Counted from the stretch's first letter, positions 18,586-28,951 are shown. The stretch: DNA of 64,000 bases from Clostridium sp. M62/1 (GCF_020736365.1 NZ_CP085988.1:874001-938000); one strand, 5' to 3'. Translations and numbers: made by a program. Notes: a model not told the origin generated them from the sequence alone.

Positions 18586-19242
18586 ATGGGACAGAAAGTT
18601 AATCCACACGGCTTAAGAGTCGGTGTTATTAAAGACTGGGACTCAAGATGGTATGCTGAAGCTGATTTTGCTGACAATCTGGTTGAGGATCACAAGATCA
18701 GAACATACCTTAAGAAGAAATTATACAGCGCCGGTGTTTCCAAGATTGAGATCGAGCGCGCATCTGATAGAGTAAAGGTAATCATCTACACAGCTAAGCC
18801 AGGCGTGGTTATCGGCCGCGGCGGTTCCGAGATCGAGAAGGTTAAGGCTGAGGTTCAGAAGCTTACCGACAAGAAGTTATTTATCGACATCAAAGAGGTT
18901 AAGAGACCAGACAGAGATGCTCAGCTGGTTGCAGAGAACATTGCACAGCAGCTTGAGAACCGTGTTTCCTTCCGCCGTGCCATGAAGTCCGCTATGGGCA
19001 GATCCATGAAGGCAGGAGTTAAGGGTATCAAGGCAGCCGTTGCAGGACGTCTTGGCGGTGCTGATATGGCCCGTACAGAGTTCTACAGCGAGGGTACAAT
19101 CCCGCTTCAGACATTAAGAGCAGATATTGACTATGGTTTCGCTGAGGCAGATACAACCTACGGAAAGCTTGGCGTTAAGGTTTGGATCTACAAAGGCGAG
19201 GTTCTTCCTGTGAAAGGAAATAAGGAAGGGAGCGATAAATAA
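18586..19242 (+). CDS. rpsC: 30S ribosomal protein S3
   Basis: This 218-residue protein has the KH motif [12 protein letters not shown] and the S3 C-terminal half ([24 protein letters not shown] with [20 protein letters not shown]). It forms part of the mRNA entry site. Its TAA overlaps the rplP ATG by one base. Confidence 0.97.
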   Translation: MGQKVNPHGLRVGVIKDWDSRWYAEADFADNLVEDHKIRTYLKKKLYSAGVSKIEIERASDRVKVIIYTAKPGVVIGRGGSEIEKVKAEVQKLTDKKLFIDIKEVKRPDRDAQLVAENIAQQLENRVSFRRAMKSAMGRSMKAGVKGIKAAVAGRLGGADMARTEFYSEGTIPLQTLRADIDYGFAEADTTYGKLGVKVWIYKGEVLPVKGNKEGSDK

Positions 19243-19679
19243 TGTTAATGCCTAAGAGAGTTAAGCGTCGTAAACAGTTCCGTGGCTCCATGAGAGGAAA
19301 AGCTACAAGAGGAAACGTAATTTGCTACGGTGAGTTCGGTTTAGTCGCTACAGAACCATGTTGGATTAGAAGCAACCAGATTGAAGCAGCCCGTATCGCC
19401 ATGACACGTTACATCAAGCGTGGTGGTAAGGTTTGGATTAAGATTTTCCCAGATAAGCCAGTAACTGCGAAGCCGGCAGAGACTCGAATGGGTTCCGGTA
19501 AAGGCGCTCTTGAATACTGGGTAGCAGTAGTAAAACCAGGCCGCGTATTATTTGAGATCGCGGGAGTACCAGAGGAAACAGCGAGAGAAGCATTACGTCT
19601 TGCAATGCACAAACTTCCATGCAAGTGCAAAATTGCTTCTAAGGCAGATTTAGAAGGCGGTGATAACAGTGAAAATTAA
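19242..19679 (+). CDS. rplP: 50S ribosomal protein L16
   Basis: This 145-residue protein begins [19 protein letters not shown] and has [20 protein letters not shown] and [19 protein letters not shown], typical L16. The reading frame overlaps the start of rpmC by 11 bases, so the two are translationally coupled. Confidence 0.97.
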   Translation: MLMPKRVKRRKQFRGSMRGKATRGNVICYGEFGLVATEPCWIRSNQIEAARIAMTRYIKRGGKVWIKIFPDKPVTAKPAETRMGSGKGALEYWVAVVKPGRVLFEIAGVPEETAREALRLAMHKLPCKCKIASKADLEGGDNSEN

Positions 19680-19875
19680 TAAGTTTGTAGAAGATTTAAA
19701 GGCAAAATCAGCTGCAGAATTAAATGAAGAATTAGTAGCTGCTAAGAAGGAACTTTTCAACTTAAGATTCCAGAATGCAACCAACCAGTTAGACAATACA
19801 AGCAGAATTAAGGAAGTTCGCAGGAACATCGCCAGGATTCAGACTGTTATTACAGAGAAATCCAAGTTAGCTTAA
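19669..19875 (+). CDS. rpmC: 50S ribosomal protein L29
   Basis: This 68-residue protein ([40 protein letters not shown]) is a normal L29 located at the tunnel exit. I start it at the GTG at 19669, eight bases after GGCGG. The in-frame GTG at 19660 sits inside that ribosome-binding site. Confidence 0.93.
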   Translation: MKINKFVEDLKAKSAAELNEELVAAKKELFNLRFQNATNQLDNTSRIKEVRRNIARIQTVITEKSKLA

Positions 19876-20026
19876 TCTGCACAGCTTATAGATAGCCTTC
19901 ATGGCTGATGACAGGGCGGGGCAGGAAAACCTGCGCGATGCCCGATGAGATAACGGAGTCCTCTGAAGAAGAGGGAACAGATGCAATCCTCTGTACGAGG
20001 AAATGATCGAAAGGAGAAGCTCTACC
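19876..20026 (+). other. Hairpin-rich spacer between rpmC and rpsQ
   Basis: No gene is seen. A nested hairpin GGGC-AGG-AAAA-CCT-GCCC (about 19919-19945) and paired CCTCTG/AGAGG words are visible. Such a gap is unusual because these genes are normally close together. Confidence 0.5.
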
Positions 20027-20281
20027 GTGGAAAGAAATTTAAGAAAAACACGTACTGGCAAGGTAGTAAGCAACAAGATGGACAAGACAATTGTAGTTGC
20101 TATCGAAGACCACGTAAAACATCCTTTATACGGCAAGATCGTTAAGAGAACTTATAAATTAAAAGCACATGATGAGGAGAATCAGTGCGGAATCGGTGAT
20201 ACTGTAAAAGTTATGGAGACAAGACCTTTATCCAAGGACAAGAGATGGAGACTTGTTGAGATTATCGAGAAAGCAAGGTAG
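20027..20281 (+). CDS. rpsQ: 30S ribosomal protein S17
   Basis: This 84-residue protein ([40 protein letters not shown]) matches S17. The GTG at 20027, ten bases after AAAGGAG, gives the family-standard N-terminus. The upstream in-frame ATG at 20003 would add eight residues that S17 proteins do not have. Confidence 0.94.
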   Translation: MERNLRKTRTGKVVSNKMDKTIVVAIEDHVKHPLYGKIVKRTYKLKAHDEENQCGIGDTVKVMETRPLSKDKRWRLVEIIEKAR

Positions 20282-20304
20282 TTAATCAGAAAGGAGTATT
20301 CGGC

Positions 20305-20673
20305 ATGATTCAGCAGGAAACCAGATTAAAGGTTGCTGATAATACAGGTGCGAAGGAGCTTCTTTGCATCCGTGTTATGGGCGGATCTACAAGAAGATAT
20401 GCTAATATCGGTGACATTATCGTCGCTTCCGTTAAAGATGCAACACCAGGCGGTGTTGTAAAAAAAGGCGACGTGGTAAAGGCCGTTGTCGTACGTTCCG
20501 TTAAGGGCGCTCGCCGCAGTAACGGTTCCTACATTAAGTTTGATGAGAACGCAGCAGTAATTATCAAAGATGACAAGAACCCAAGAGGAACTCGTATTTT
20601 TGGGCCGGTAGCAAGAGAGCTTCGTGAGAAGCAGTTCATGAAGATCGTTTCTCTGGCTCCGGAAGTACTGTAA
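20305..20673 (+). CDS. rplN: 50S ribosomal protein L14
   Basis: This 122-residue protein ([60 protein letters not shown]) is a standard L14. It contacts L19 and the 30S subunit at bridge B8. Length is exactly typical. Confidence 0.98.
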   Translation: MIQQETRLKVADNTGAKELLCIRVMGGSTRRYANIGDIIVASVKDATPGGVVKKGDVVKAVVVRSVKGARRSNGSYIKFDENAAVIIKDDKNPRGTRIFGPVARELREKQFMKIVSLAPEVL

Positions 20674-20686
20674 GGAGGTGCCGACT

Positions 20687-20992
20687 GTGCATAAAATCAA
20701 AAAAGGTGATCTGGTAAAGATTATCACAGGTAAAGATAAAGACAAGACCGGCAAAATTCTCGCCGTAAATACAAAGAAGAATACCGTAACTGTTGAGGGA
20801 TGCAACATGGTTACAAAGCACACAAAGCCAAGCGCTCAGAACCAGCAGGGCGGCATCGTTCATCAGGAAGGTCCGGTTGACATTTCCAACGTTATGCTTG
20901 TTGTTGACGGCAAGGCTACAAGAGTTGGCTTTGAGGTAAGAGACGGCAAGAAAGTCCGCGTTGCAAAGGCTACCGGCAAGGTAATCGACTAA
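20687..20992 (+). CDS. rplX: 50S ribosomal protein L24
   Basis: This 101-residue protein has an N-terminal KOW motif ([20 protein letters not shown]) and [17 protein letters not shown], typical L24, an early assembly protein. AAGGAGG (20672-20678) overlaps the GTG at 20678, so the GTG at 20687, eight bases downstream, is the likelier start. Confidence 0.94.
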   Translation: MHKIKKGDLVKIITGKDKDKTGKILAVNTKKNTVTVEGCNMVTKHTKPSAQNQQGGIVHQEGPVDISNVMLVVDGKATRVGFEVRDGKKVRVAKATGKVID

Positions 20993-21013
20993 TTACGGAG
21001 AGGAGGAACAAAA

Positions 21014-21553
21014 GTGGCTAGATTAAAAGAGATTTATCAGAGCGAAATCGTAGACGCTATGATGAAGAAATTCGGATACAAGAATATCATGGAAGTGCCG
21101 AAGTTAGACAAGATTGTTGTCAACATGGGTGTTGGCGAGGCTAAGGAAAACGCTAAGGTTCTGGACTCCGCAGTAAGAGATATGGAAATCATCACAGGAC
21201 AGAAGGCAGTTTTAACAAAGGCTAAGAAGTCTGTGGCTAACTTCAAGATCAGAGAGGGTATGGCTATCGGATGCAAGGTTACTCTTCGCGGAGAGAAGAT
21301 GTATGAGTTTGCTGACCGTTTAATCAACCTGGCTCTGCCGCGAGTACGTGACTTCCGCGGTGTAAATCCTAACGCATTTGATGGAAGAGGAAACTATGCG
21401 CTCGGAATCAAGGAGCAGCTGATTTTCCCGGAGATCGAGTATGATAAGGTTGATAAGGTAAGAGGTATGGACATCATCTTCGTTACAACCGCTAAGACAG
21501 ACGAGGAAGCTCGTGAACTGTTAACCTTATTCAACATGCCGTTTGCGAAATAA
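21014..21553 (+). CDS. rplE: 50S ribosomal protein L5
   Basis: This 179-residue protein starts at GTG after GAGGAGG and matches L5 ([60 protein letters not shown]). It binds 5S rRNA and contacts the P-site tRNA. Confidence 0.97.
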   Translation: MARLKEIYQSEIVDAMMKKFGYKNIMEVPKLDKIVVNMGVGEAKENAKVLDSAVRDMEIITGQKAVLTKAKKSVANFKIREGMAIGCKVTLRGEKMYEFADRLINLALPRVRDFRGVNPNAFDGRGNYALGIKEQLIFPEIEYDKVDKVRGMDIIFVTTAKTDEEARELLTLFNMPFAK

Positions 21554-21567
21554 TTAGGAGGATTATC

Positions 21568-21753
21568 ATGGCTAAGACTTCAATGAAGATTAAACAGCAG
21601 CGTCCGGCAAAATTCTCCACAAGAGAGTACAACCGCTGCAGAATTTGTGGCCGTCCACACGCATATTTAAGAAAATACGGCATCTGCCGTATCTGCTTCC
21701 GCGAGTTAGCTTACAAGGGCGAAATCCCGGGAGTAAAGAAGGCAAGCTGGTAG
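21568..21753 (+). CDS. rpsN: 30S ribosomal protein S14, zinc-binding type
   Basis: This 61-residue protein has the four-cysteine zinc site CRICGRPH and CRICFRE of type Z S14. It begins [21 protein letters not shown] roughly 155-bp repeat starts directly at its stop codon. Confidence 0.97.
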   Translation: MAKTSMKIKQQRPAKFSTREYNRCRICGRPHAYLRKYGICRICFRELAYKGEIPGVKKASW

Positions 21754-21910
21754 GCCGAAAGCAACTTAGCGAATCCGAGCCGCAGGCGAAGGATGAGCTT
21801 AGTGCGAGGCCGTCCGCGAATCTTAGCGAGGCCGAGCCGCAGGCGAGAGCAGAGCTCAGCTGAGCGGACTGTAGTGGCAGAGAGAACGTGGTGAAACGCA
21901 TCTTTGCCGC
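21754..21910. repeat. rpsH-flanking repeat, copy 1
   Basis: The repeat begins just after the rpsN stop (GCCGAAAGCAACTTA) and runs through GTGCGAGGCCG, CGCGAATCTTAGCGA and CAGAGCTCAGCTGAGCG to CTTTGCC. A diverged copy starts at the same position relative to the rpsH stop (22443). It contains sub-repeats such as CGAGCCGCAGGCGA, present twice. The following DNA to 22040 has no gene. Confidence 0.85.
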
Positions 21911-22040
21911 GAAAGCAAATAAAACAGGGAGAAAGCCCCGTGGGTACGGGAAGCTCTCCCGGGTTCAGCGCCCGAATCTGAACAGTCCGGAAGAACAGGC
22001 TGAACCTCATATGAAGAGAAAATAAGGAGGCAAACTCAAA

Positions 22041-22442
22041 ATGACAATGAGCGATCCGATTGCAGATATGCTTACCAGAATCCGTAATGCAAACACTGCT
22101 AAGCACGATACAGTAGATGTTCCGTCTTCCAAGATGAAGTTAGCTATCGCTGACATCCTTGTAAGAGAGGGATATATTAAGAAATATGACATCGTTGAGG
22201 ACAACGGTTTCAACACCATCCGCATCGAGTTAAAATACGGAAAGGACAAAAACGAGAAGATCATTTCCGGTATCAAGAGAATCTCCAAGCCAGGTCTCCG
22301 TGTTTACGCTAACACAGAGGATATGCCGAAGGTACTCGGCGGCCTTGGAATCGCCATCGTTTCCACAAACCAGGGCGTTATCACAGACAAAGAGGCAAGA
22401 CGCTTAGGAGTAGGCGGCGAGGTCCTCGCATTTGTTTGGTAG
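22041..22442 (+). CDS. rpsH: 30S ribosomal protein S8
   Basis: This 133-residue protein ([59 protein letters not shown]) is a normal S8. In E. coli S8 represses the spc operon. Unlike in most genomes, it is isolated on both sides by about 285 bases of repeat-bearing DNA. Confidence 0.97.
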   Translation: MTMSDPIADMLTRIRNANTAKHDTVDVPSSKMKLAIADILVREGYIKKYDIVEDNGFNTIRIELKYGKDKNEKIISGIKRISKPGLRVYANTEDMPKVLGGLGIAIVSTNQGVITDKEARRLGVGGEVLAFVW

Positions 22443-22600
22443 GCCGAAAGCAACTTAATGAGCCCGAGCCGTCAGGCGACAGGCGAATTTAGTGCGAGGC
22501 CGTTCGCGAATCTTAGCGATGCAGAGCCAAAGGCGACAGCAGAGCTTAGCTGAGCGAACTGTGGTGGCCGAAAATACGTCCCGAGACGCATTTCTTTGCC
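22443..22600. repeat. rpsH-flanking repeat, copy 2
   Basis: This is the diverged copy of the 21754 element, sharing GCCGAAAGCAACTTA, TTAGTGCGAGGCCG, CGCGAATCTTAGCGA and AGCAGAGCTTAGCTGAGCG and ending in CTTTGCC. The DNA from 22601 to 22727 has short hairpins (AGAAGCC/GGCTTCT near 22680-22700) and no gene. Confidence 0.85.
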
Positions 22601-22727
22601 CCACCAAAAACCCGCGATAGAAAATCCCACAGGCCTCCGGCCTGACGGGAATTTCCATAGATAGAAAACTGAAAACAGAGAAGCCCCATGCGGCTTCTCC
22701 GAAAATCTAAGTAGGAGGTAGACAGGC

Positions 22728-23270
22728 ATGTCACGTATCGGAAGAATGCCAGTTGCGATTCCGGCAGGTGTAACTGTTACAATCGCAGAGAACAATGTAG
22801 TGACTGTAAAAGGTCCAAAGGGAACACTTGAGAGAGCGTTACCAGTAGAAATGTCCATCAAGGAAGAGGACGGACAGATCGTCGTTACAAGACCGAACGA
22901 CTTAAAGAAGATGAAATCTTTACACGGCCTTACAAGAACCTTAATCAACAACATGATCCACGGCGTAACAGAGGGATATGAGAAGGTTCTCGAGATCAAC
23001 GGTGTTGGTTACAGGGCAGCTAAGCAGGGCAAGAAGCTCACATTAAGCCTTGGATACTCTCATCCGGTAGAGATGGAGGATCCGGAGGGAATTGAGACAG
23101 TTCTCGACGGACAGAACAAGATCATCGTTAAGGGTATCAGCAAAGAGAAGGTTGGCCAGTACGCAGCCGAGATCAGAGACAAGAGAAGACCTGAGCCGTA
23201 CAAGGGCAAGGGAATCAAGTACGCTGACGAGGTAATCAGACGCAAAGTTGGTAAGACAGGTAAGAAATAA
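22728..23270 (+). CDS. rplF: 50S ribosomal protein L6
   Basis: This 180-residue protein has both L6 halves ([20 protein letters not shown]; the second ends in [20 protein letters not shown]). It sits near the factor-binding site. AGTAGGAGG precedes the ATG after the second repeat copy. Confidence 0.97.
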   Translation: MSRIGRMPVAIPAGVTVTIAENNVVTVKGPKGTLERALPVEMSIKEEDGQIVVTRPNDLKKMKSLHGLTRTLINNMIHGVTEGYEKVLEINGVGYRAAKQGKKLTLSLGYSHPVEMEDPEGIETVLDGQNKIIVKGISKEKVGQYAAEIRDKRRPEPYKGKGIKYADEVIRRKVGKTGKK

Positions 23271-23287
23271 TTAAGGAGAGTGTGAAG

Positions 23288-23656
23288 ATGGTTAGCAAAC
23301 AGTCAAGAAGCGAAATTCGCGAGAAAAAGCACGCTAGATTACGCAATCGTTTCTCCGGTACAGCCGAGAGACCGCGTTTAGCAGTGTTCAGAAGCAATAA
23401 TCATATGTATGCTCAGATCATTGATGATACAGTTGGCAATACTTTAGTTGCTGCTTCCACAGCAGAGAAGGCAGTTAAGGCCGAGCTTGCTAAGACAAAC
23501 AACGTAGAGGCTGCCGCTTATGTTGGTACTGTAATCGCAAAGAGAGCATTAGAGAAGGGTATCAAAACAGTTGTCTTTGACAGAGGCGGATTTATTTATC
23601 AGGGTAAAGTTCAGGCATTAGCAGACGCAGCTCGTGAGGCTGGTCTGGAATTCTAG
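23288..23656 (+). CDS. rplR: 50S ribosomal protein L18
   Basis: This 122-residue protein ([57 protein letters not shown]) matches L18, a 5S rRNA binder. The ATG at 23288 is nine bases after AAGGAG. The in-frame GTG at 23282 is too close to that site. Confidence 0.96.
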   Translation: MVSKQSRSEIREKKHARLRNRFSGTAERPRLAVFRSNNHMYAQIIDDTVGNTLVAASTAEKAVKAELAKTNNVEAAAYVGTVIAKRALEKGIKTVVFDRGGFIYQGKVQALADAAREAGLEF

Positions 23657-23676
23657 TAGGAAGGAGAACAATACAG

Positions 23677-24186
23677 ATGAAACGTACAATCATTGATCCT
23701 ACCCAGTTCGAGTTAGAAGATAAGGTAGTGGCAATCAAACGCGTATCCAAGACTGTCAAGGGCGGACGTACAATGAGATTCTCCGCATTAGTAGTAGTTG
23801 GTGACAAGAACGGCCACGTAGGTGCCGGCCTTGGAAAGGCCGCTGAGGTTCCGGAAGCTATCCGCAAGGGTAAGGAGGCCGCAGCAAAGAACCTTGTAGC
23901 AGTTCCGTTTGATGAGAATAACAGCATTCCGCACGATTTCCTTGGAAAATTCGGAAGCGCTAACGTGCTTTTAAAGAAGGCTCCTGAAGGTACTGGTATC
24001 ATCGCCGGAGGTCCGGCACGTTCCGTACTGGAGCTTGCAGGATATAAAAATATCCGTACAAAATCCTTAGGTTCCAACAACAAGACAAATGTTGTTTTAG
24101 CTACTTTAACAGGATTATGCGCATTAAAGACTCCGGAAGAGGTTGCAAAGCTCCGCGGTAAATCTGTAGAAGAGATTCTGAACTAA
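23677..24186 (+). CDS. rpsE: 30S ribosomal protein S5
   Basis: This 169-residue protein ([27 protein letters not shown]-like [34 protein letters not shown]) is a typical S5, involved in decoding accuracy. GGAAGGAG lies upstream. Confidence 0.97.
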   Translation: MKRTIIDPTQFELEDKVVAIKRVSKTVKGGRTMRFSALVVVGDKNGHVGAGLGKAAEVPEAIRKGKEAAAKNLVAVPFDENNSIPHDFLGKFGSANVLLKKAPEGTGIIAGGPARSVLELAGYKNIRTKSLGSNNKTNVVLATLTGLCALKTPEEVAKLRGKSVEEILN

Positions 24187-24202
24187 TAGGAGGAGATTAG
24201 AA

Positions 24203-24385
24203 ATGGCACAGACATTAAAGATCACATTAGTAAAATCCCCTATCGGTGCTGTTCCGAAGCAGAGAGCAACTGTTGAAGCATTAGGCTTAAACAAACTTCA
24301 CAAGACAGTTGAGATGCCGGACAACGGCGCTGTTAGAGGCATGATTCAGAGTGTTAGACACTTAGTAAAAGTTGAAGAGAACTAA
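24203..24385 (+). CDS. rpmD: 50S ribosomal protein L30
   Basis: This 60-residue protein ([40 protein letters not shown]) is full-length L30 and is preceded by AGGAGGAG. Confidence 0.96.
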   Translation: MAQTLKITLVKSPIGAVPKQRATVEALGLNKLHKTVEMPDNGAVRGMIQSVRHLVKVEEN

Positions 24386-24407
24386 GATTTTGTAAGGAGG
24401 TGCAGTC

Positions 24408-24848
24408 ATGGAATTATCCAACTTAAAGCCAGCTGTAGGTTCTAAGCACAGCGACAGCTTCAGAAGAGGCCGTGGCCATGGCTCAGGAAACGGAAAGACT
24501 GCTGGTAAAGGACATAAAGGACAGAAGGCACGTTCCGGAGCTACAAGACCGGGATTTGAAGGCGGTCAGATGCCTTTATACAGACGTCTTCCTAAGAGAG
24601 GCTTCACAAACAGAAACGGTAAGGACATTATCGGCATCAATGTAAGCGCTCTTGAGAGATTTGAGAATGACACAGTAGTGACAGTAGAGACATTAATCGA
24701 AGCAGGTATCGTTAAGAATCCGCGCGACGGCGTTAAGATTCTCGGAAACGGCGAGCTCACAAAGAAGCTCACTGTAAAAGTAGATGCAGTAAGTGAAGGA
24801 GCAAAGGCCAAGATCGAGGCTGTTGGCGGAACCTGCGAGGTGATCTAG
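24408..24848 (+). CDS. rplO: 50S ribosomal protein L15
   Basis: This 146-residue protein has the Gly/Arg-rich N-terminus of L15 ([40 protein letters not shown]). Its stop lies one base before the secY ATG, so the two are tightly coupled. Confidence 0.97.
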   Translation: MELSNLKPAVGSKHSDSFRRGRGHGSGNGKTAGKGHKGQKARSGATRPGFEGGQMPLYRRLPKRGFTNRNGKDIIGINVSALERFENDTVVTVETLIEAGIVKNPRDGVKILGNGELTKKLTVKVDAVSEGAKAKIEAVGGTCEVI

Positions 24849-24849
24849 T

Positions 24850-26166
24850 ATGTTAAAAACACTCCAGAACGCTTTTAGAGTGAAGGAGGTAAGGCAGAAG
24901 CTGCTCTTTACATTTGCGATGTTAGTTGTGATCCGTATCGGTTCTCAGCTTCCCATTCCGGGCGTAAAGACGGATTTCTTTGCCGAGCTGTTTTCAGGAC
25001 AGTCTAACGATGCATTTGGTTTCTTCAATACGATTACCGGAGGTTCCTTCACGAACCTCTCGGTATTCGCTTTGAGCATCACACCATATATCACATCTTC
25101 CATTATCATGCAGCTTCTCACCATTGCGATTCCAAAACTGGAGGAGATGCAGCGTGACGGGGAAGAGGGCAGAAAGAAAATTCAGGAATACACCCGCTAT
25201 CTGACAGTCGGACTTGCCCTGATGCAGTCAGCAGCCATGGCAATCGGCTTCGGAGGCCAGGGATTGCTTCTGGAGTTCACAGCGCCGAGCGTCATCGTGA
25301 CGATTGCGGCCATGACCGCCGGAAGCGCCATGCTCATGTGGATTGGTGAGCGTATTACAGAGCACGGCGTAGGGAACGGTATCTCTATAGTCCTTCTCTT
25401 TAATATCCTCTCCACGATTCCAAGTGACATGATTTCTCTGTACGAGCGCTTCGTTCAGGGAAGGCCCATCGGTGCTGCGGTTGTATCTGTGGTCATCATT
25501 GTGGCTATTATCGCTGCCATCGTGGTATTTGTTATTATTCTTCAGGATGCTAAGAGAATTATCCCGGTACAGTATTCAAAGAAGATGCAGGGCAGAAAGA
25601 TGGTTGGCGGCCAGTCCGCAAACATCCCTCTGAAGGTAAACACAGCCGGCGTTATCCCGGTTATCTTTGCATCCTCTCTGATGAGCTTCCCGGTTGTCAT
25701 CTCCGAGTTCCTGAAGGTTGATCCGCTCTCTGTACCGGGCCATATTTTAAGGGCCTTAAATTCCAGCTCCTGGTTCCGTCCGGAGGCTCCGATTTATTCA
25801 GTGGGCGTGTTAATCTACATCGGACTGGTCGTAGTGTTTGCGTACTTCTACACATCCATTACCTTCAATCCGCTGGAGATTGCAAACAATATGAAAAAGG
25901 CCGGCGGCTTCATCCCGGGCATCCGTCCCGGAAAACCGACGTCCGATTATCTGTCAGGCATTCTGACCTATATTATCTTCATCGGTGCCTGCGGTCTGGT
26001 AATTGTATGCCTGATCCCGATCATCGCATCCGGTGTGTTCAATATCAACAGACTGTCCTTCGGCGGTACGTCCCTGATCATCATCGCGGGCGTAATCCTG
26101 GAGACAATCAAGGCAATAGAGGCTCAGCTGCTTGTAAGAAATTACAGAGGCTTTTTGAACGACTAA
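24850..26166 (+). CDS. secY: Preprotein translocase subunit SecY
   Basis: This 438-residue protein has ten predicted membrane segments and SecY motifs (IRIGSQLPIPGV, GGSFTNLSVFALSITPYITS, QYSKKMQGRKMVGGQSANIP, NMKKAGGFIPGIRPGKPT). It forms the protein-conducting channel with SecE and SecG. Length is normal. Confidence 0.97.
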   Translation: MLKTLQNAFRVKEVRQKLLFTFAMLVVIRIGSQLPIPGVKTDFFAELFSGQSNDAFGFFNTITGGSFTNLSVFALSITPYITSSIIMQLLTIAIPKLEEMQRDGEEGRKKIQEYTRYLTVGLALMQSAAMAIGFGGQGLLLEFTAPSVIVTIAAMTAGSAMLMWIGERITEHGVGNGISIVLLFNILSTIPSDMISLYERFVQGRPIGAAVVSVVIIVAIIAAIVVFVIILQDAKRIIPVQYSKKMQGRKMVGGQSANIPLKVNTAGVIPVIFASSLMSFPVVISEFLKVDPLSVPGHILRALNSSSWFRPEAPIYSVGVLIYIGLVVVFAYFYTSITFNPLEIANNMKKAGGFIPGIRPGKPTSDYLSGILTYIIFIGACGLVIVCLIPIIASGVFNINRLSFGGTSLIIIAGVILETIKAIEAQLLVRNYRGFLND

Positions 26167-26467
26167 ACGATTCGCCTTCTGGGCGGGAGAGGAAGGCGGC
26201 ATGTGTATGCTGCCTGCTCCCGGCAGAGGGCGTTTCTTTTTTATATAACAGGAAACTTCGTTCCCTGCTATATAAAAACGCTCCGCGGGGATCGCACTGC
26301 GGCGGCCGGGGCGTCCCGATGGGAGAGGCCGGGTAGAGAGACAGGCCTCAGGTATGGGAAAGTCAGGTTGGGAGAACCCTGCAAAAAGAGGGGAAATCCT
26401 TTTCTGATATAAAAACTATATAACATTTTCAATATCAGGGTATTTTATAACACGGGAGGCGGATCTT
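26167..26467. other. Intergenic region between secY and adk
   Basis: No gene is seen. CGCCTTC/GAAGGCG (26173-26198) and a CTGCC/GGCAG hairpin leading to a T-rich stretch (about 26211-26241) may weaken transcription past secY. The second 62-bp hairpin repeat follows at 26240-26301. Confidence 0.55.
26240..26301. repeat. 62-bp dispersed hairpin repeat, copy 2
   Basis: Same orientation and length as the copy at 1171-1232, differing at two positions (T to C in the right arm and T to C after the stem). It opens with the TTTATATAACAGGAAAC hairpin and ends at GCACTGCG. Confidence 0.85.
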
Positions 26468-27109
26468 ATGAAGATTATCATGTTAGGCGCACCAGGGGCG
26501 GGAAAAGGAACACAGGCTAAGAGGATTGCCGAGAAATACGGGATTCCTCACATTTCCACCGGAGATATCTTCAGAGCGAATATCAAGGAGGGAACAGAGC
26601 TTGGTATGAAGGCGAAGGAGTTCATGGATCAGGGACTTCTGGTTCCGGATGAGGTGACAATCGGAATGCTCCTCGACAGAATCAAGAAGGAGGACTGCGT
26701 GAACGGTTATGTGCTGGACGGCTTCCCGAGGACCATTCCTCAGGCAGAGAGCCTGACAAAGGCTCTGGAGGAGATGGGACAGAAGATTGACTATGCAGTT
26801 GATGTGGATGTACCGGATGAGAACATCGTATCGAGAATGAGCGGGCGCAGGGCCTGCATTACCTGCGGCGCCACCTACCATGTACAGTTTGCTCCGCCTA
26901 AGGCAGAGGGAATCTGCGACAAGTGCGGCGCAGAGCTGGTTCTCAGGGACGACGACAAGCCGGAGACTGTGCAGAAGCGCCTGGCGGTTTACCACGAGCA
27001 GACACAGCCGTTAATCGACTACTACAGGAGGGCAGGCGTCCTCGTTTCTGTAGACGGCACACAGAGTATGGATCAGGTATTCGAGAGCATTGTAAAAATT
27101 TTCGGATAA
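26468..27109 (+). CDS. adk: Adenylate kinase
   Basis: This 213-residue enzyme interconverts ATP + AMP and 2 ADP. It has the P-loop [10 protein letters not shown] (residues 7-16), the AMP-binding STGDIFR, and DGFPRT. The LID carries four cysteines (CITCG and CDKCG), so it is the zinc-binding long form common in Gram-positives. It sits between secY and map, the usual order. Confidence 0.97.
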   Translation: MKIIMLGAPGAGKGTQAKRIAEKYGIPHISTGDIFRANIKEGTELGMKAKEFMDQGLLVPDEVTIGMLLDRIKKEDCVNGYVLDGFPRTIPQAESLTKALEEMGQKIDYAVDVDVPDENIVSRMSGRRACITCGATYHVQFAPPKAEGICDKCGAELVLRDDDKPETVQKRLAVYHEQTQPLIDYYRRAGVLVSVDGTQSMDQVFESIVKIFG

Positions 27110-27239
27110 GTCTGGACGGAGCGGTGCCCGGCCATCTGCCCCGGCATGCCGCCGGGAACGGATATGGCAGGGCAGTCCGCACTGCCCAGGGCAGCCTGGA
27201 AGATACAGTTGACAGGATTTTATTTCAGGAGCAGATATT

Positions 27240-27992
27240 ATGGCAGTGACCATCAAATCTCCCAGGGAGATTGAACTGATGAGGGAGGCGGGAAGGATTC
27301 TCGCCATCACCCACGAGGAGCTTGCAAAGGCTCTCAGGCCGGGCATGTCAACCCTTGACATTGACCGGCTGGGAGAGGAAATTATCCGCAGCTACGGCTG
27401 CATCCCCTCCTTCAAGAACTATAACGGCTATCCGGCTTCCATCTGCGTGTCGGTCAATGACGAGGTGGTGCATGGAATCCCCCACAAGGATCACATCATC
27501 GACGAGGGCGACATTGTCAGCCTGGATGCGGGAGTGATTTACAGGGGATACCACTCCGACGCAGCCAGGACCCACGGCATCGGGGAGATAAGCCCGGAGG
27601 CCAGGAAGCTGATTGAGGTGACAAGGCAGAGCTTTTTTGAGGGCATCAAGTTTGCGAAGCCGGGCAATCACCTGAACGACATTTCCACAGCGATTCAGGC
27701 CTATGCCGAGAGCTTTGGATATGGAGTAGTCCGGGATCTGGTAGGACACGGGATCGGCTCCCACCTGCACGAGGATCCGGAGATCCCCAATTTCAGAAGG
27801 CGCAGGAAGGGAATTCTTCTGCAGCCAGGCATGACTCTGGCCATCGAGCCGATGATTAACGAGGGCTCCTATGAGGTTGTGTGGCTGGACGATGACTGGA
27901 CCGTGGTGACAGATGACGGTTCTCTTTCAGCTCACTATGAAAACACAATCCTGATAACCGAGGATGAGCCGGAGATCTTATCTCTGCGCTGA
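27240..27992 (+). CDS. map: Methionine aminopeptidase, type I
   Basis: This 250-residue metalloenzyme removes N-terminal Met. Metal ligands are visible in SLDAGVIYRGYHSDAARTHG (two Asp), GHGIGSHLHEDP (His), IEPM (Glu) and the C-terminal SAHYENTILIT (Glu). Length is standard for type Ia. Confidence 0.96.
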   Translation: MAVTIKSPREIELMREAGRILAITHEELAKALRPGMSTLDIDRLGEEIIRSYGCIPSFKNYNGYPASICVSVNDEVVHGIPHKDHIIDEGDIVSLDAGVIYRGYHSDAARTHGIGEISPEARKLIEVTRQSFFEGIKFAKPGNHLNDISTAIQAYAESFGYGVVRDLVGHGIGSHLHEDPEIPNFRRRRKGILLQPGMTLAIEPMINEGSYEVVWLDDDWTVVTDDGSLSAHYENTILITEDEPEILSLR

Positions 27993-28038
27993 CAGGAACA
28001 GACGGCGGGCTGCGCCGCCTTGACTTTTGAGGTGAAAC

Positions 28039-28314
28039 ATGGCAGAATATAAAGTCGGAAGCCTTGTCCGCTCCCTTGCGGGACATGACAAGGACAGCTT
28101 TTTTATCATAACAGAGGAAACACCGGAATACGTTTACCTGTCGGACGGAAAGCTGCGCCCTGTGGAAAAGCCGAAGAAAAAGAAGAAAAAACATGTGCAG
28201 CCGACACATTTTTCAGAGGCAGGGCTCACAGAGGCAATTCTTGCCGGACGTCCCACAGTAAATGAGGAAATCCGCCTCTTTATCAGAAACTGGAAAAAAG
28301 AGAGAGAAATTTAG
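28039..28314 (+). CDS. KOW-domain RNA-binding protein (L14e-like)
   Basis: This 91-residue basic protein starts YKVGSLVRSLAGHDKDSFFI, a KOW-like beta-barrel segment, and has a Lys run (KPKKKKKKH, about residues 45-53). Clostridia often carry such a protein between map and infA. It is probably ribosome-associated, but its exact role is unknown. AGGTG precedes the ATG. Confidence 0.75.
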   Translation: MAEYKVGSLVRSLAGHDKDSFFIITEETPEYVYLSDGKLRPVEKPKKKKKKHVQPTHFSEAGLTEAILAGRPTVNEEIRLFIRNWKKEREI

Positions 28315-28331
28315 CCGGGAGGTAGAGTATA

Positions 28332-28550
28332 ATGTCCAAAGCAGACGTAATCGAGATTGAGGGAACCGTTGTGGAGAAGCTCCCCAACGCCATGTTCCAG
28401 GTAGAGCTGGAAAACGGCCACAAGGTGCTTGCAACCATCAGCGGAAAGCTCCGCATGAACTATATCAGAATTTTACCGGGTGACCGGGTAACACTGGAAA
28501 TGTCCCCTTACGATCTCTCCAAGGGACGCATTATCTGGAGGGATAAGTAG
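28332..28550 (+). CDS. infA: Translation initiation factor IF-1
   Basis: This 72-residue S1-fold protein ([59 protein letters not shown]) is a standard IF-1 binding the A site during initiation. It ends the first part of the cluster before an 842-nt non-coding gap. Confidence 0.97.
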   Translation: MSKADVIEIEGTVVEKLPNAMFQVELENGHKVLATISGKLRMNYIRILPGDRVTLEMSPYDLSKGRIIWRDK

Positions 28551-28584
28551 AAGGAGAGAAAAGATACAGGGGGAATGGGGGTAC

Positions 28585-28646
28585 GGCAGAAGAAAGGTGC
28601 GGATTTTGTTCCAGCGAAGTCACAAAATCCGCACCTTTCTTCTGCC
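28585..28646 (+). repeat. Loop-conserved hairpin C
   Basis: A 23-bp perfect stem (28585-28607 with 28624-28646) around GTTCCAGCGAAGTCAC (28608-28623). The left arm is purine-rich and ends in TTTT. It lies 34 bases after infA. Confidence 0.9.
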
Positions 28647-28951
28647 TTCCGGGACATTCCTTCTGTTTTTCTGGGGAAGGAGAAGAGTGGGGTGGGGGAA
28701 GGGGACAGAGCGGATGAAAGCGGGGAGATAGGCGGATAGTTAGATGGGGAGATTGGGAGATAGGGAGGAAGACGGAGCGGGAGAGTTTTACGGGGAGAAG
28801 GACCGGAAAAAACGGGCCGGAAAAAAGGACTGGAAAAGACGGCTCGGGAGAAACGCTCAATCGGGAGAAATGCTCAGGAAAAACGATTCAGAAAAAGCAC
28901 GGCGGCAGAAAATTCTGTGCTCAGCCGAAAGCGGGCAGCACCGTAGTGGAA

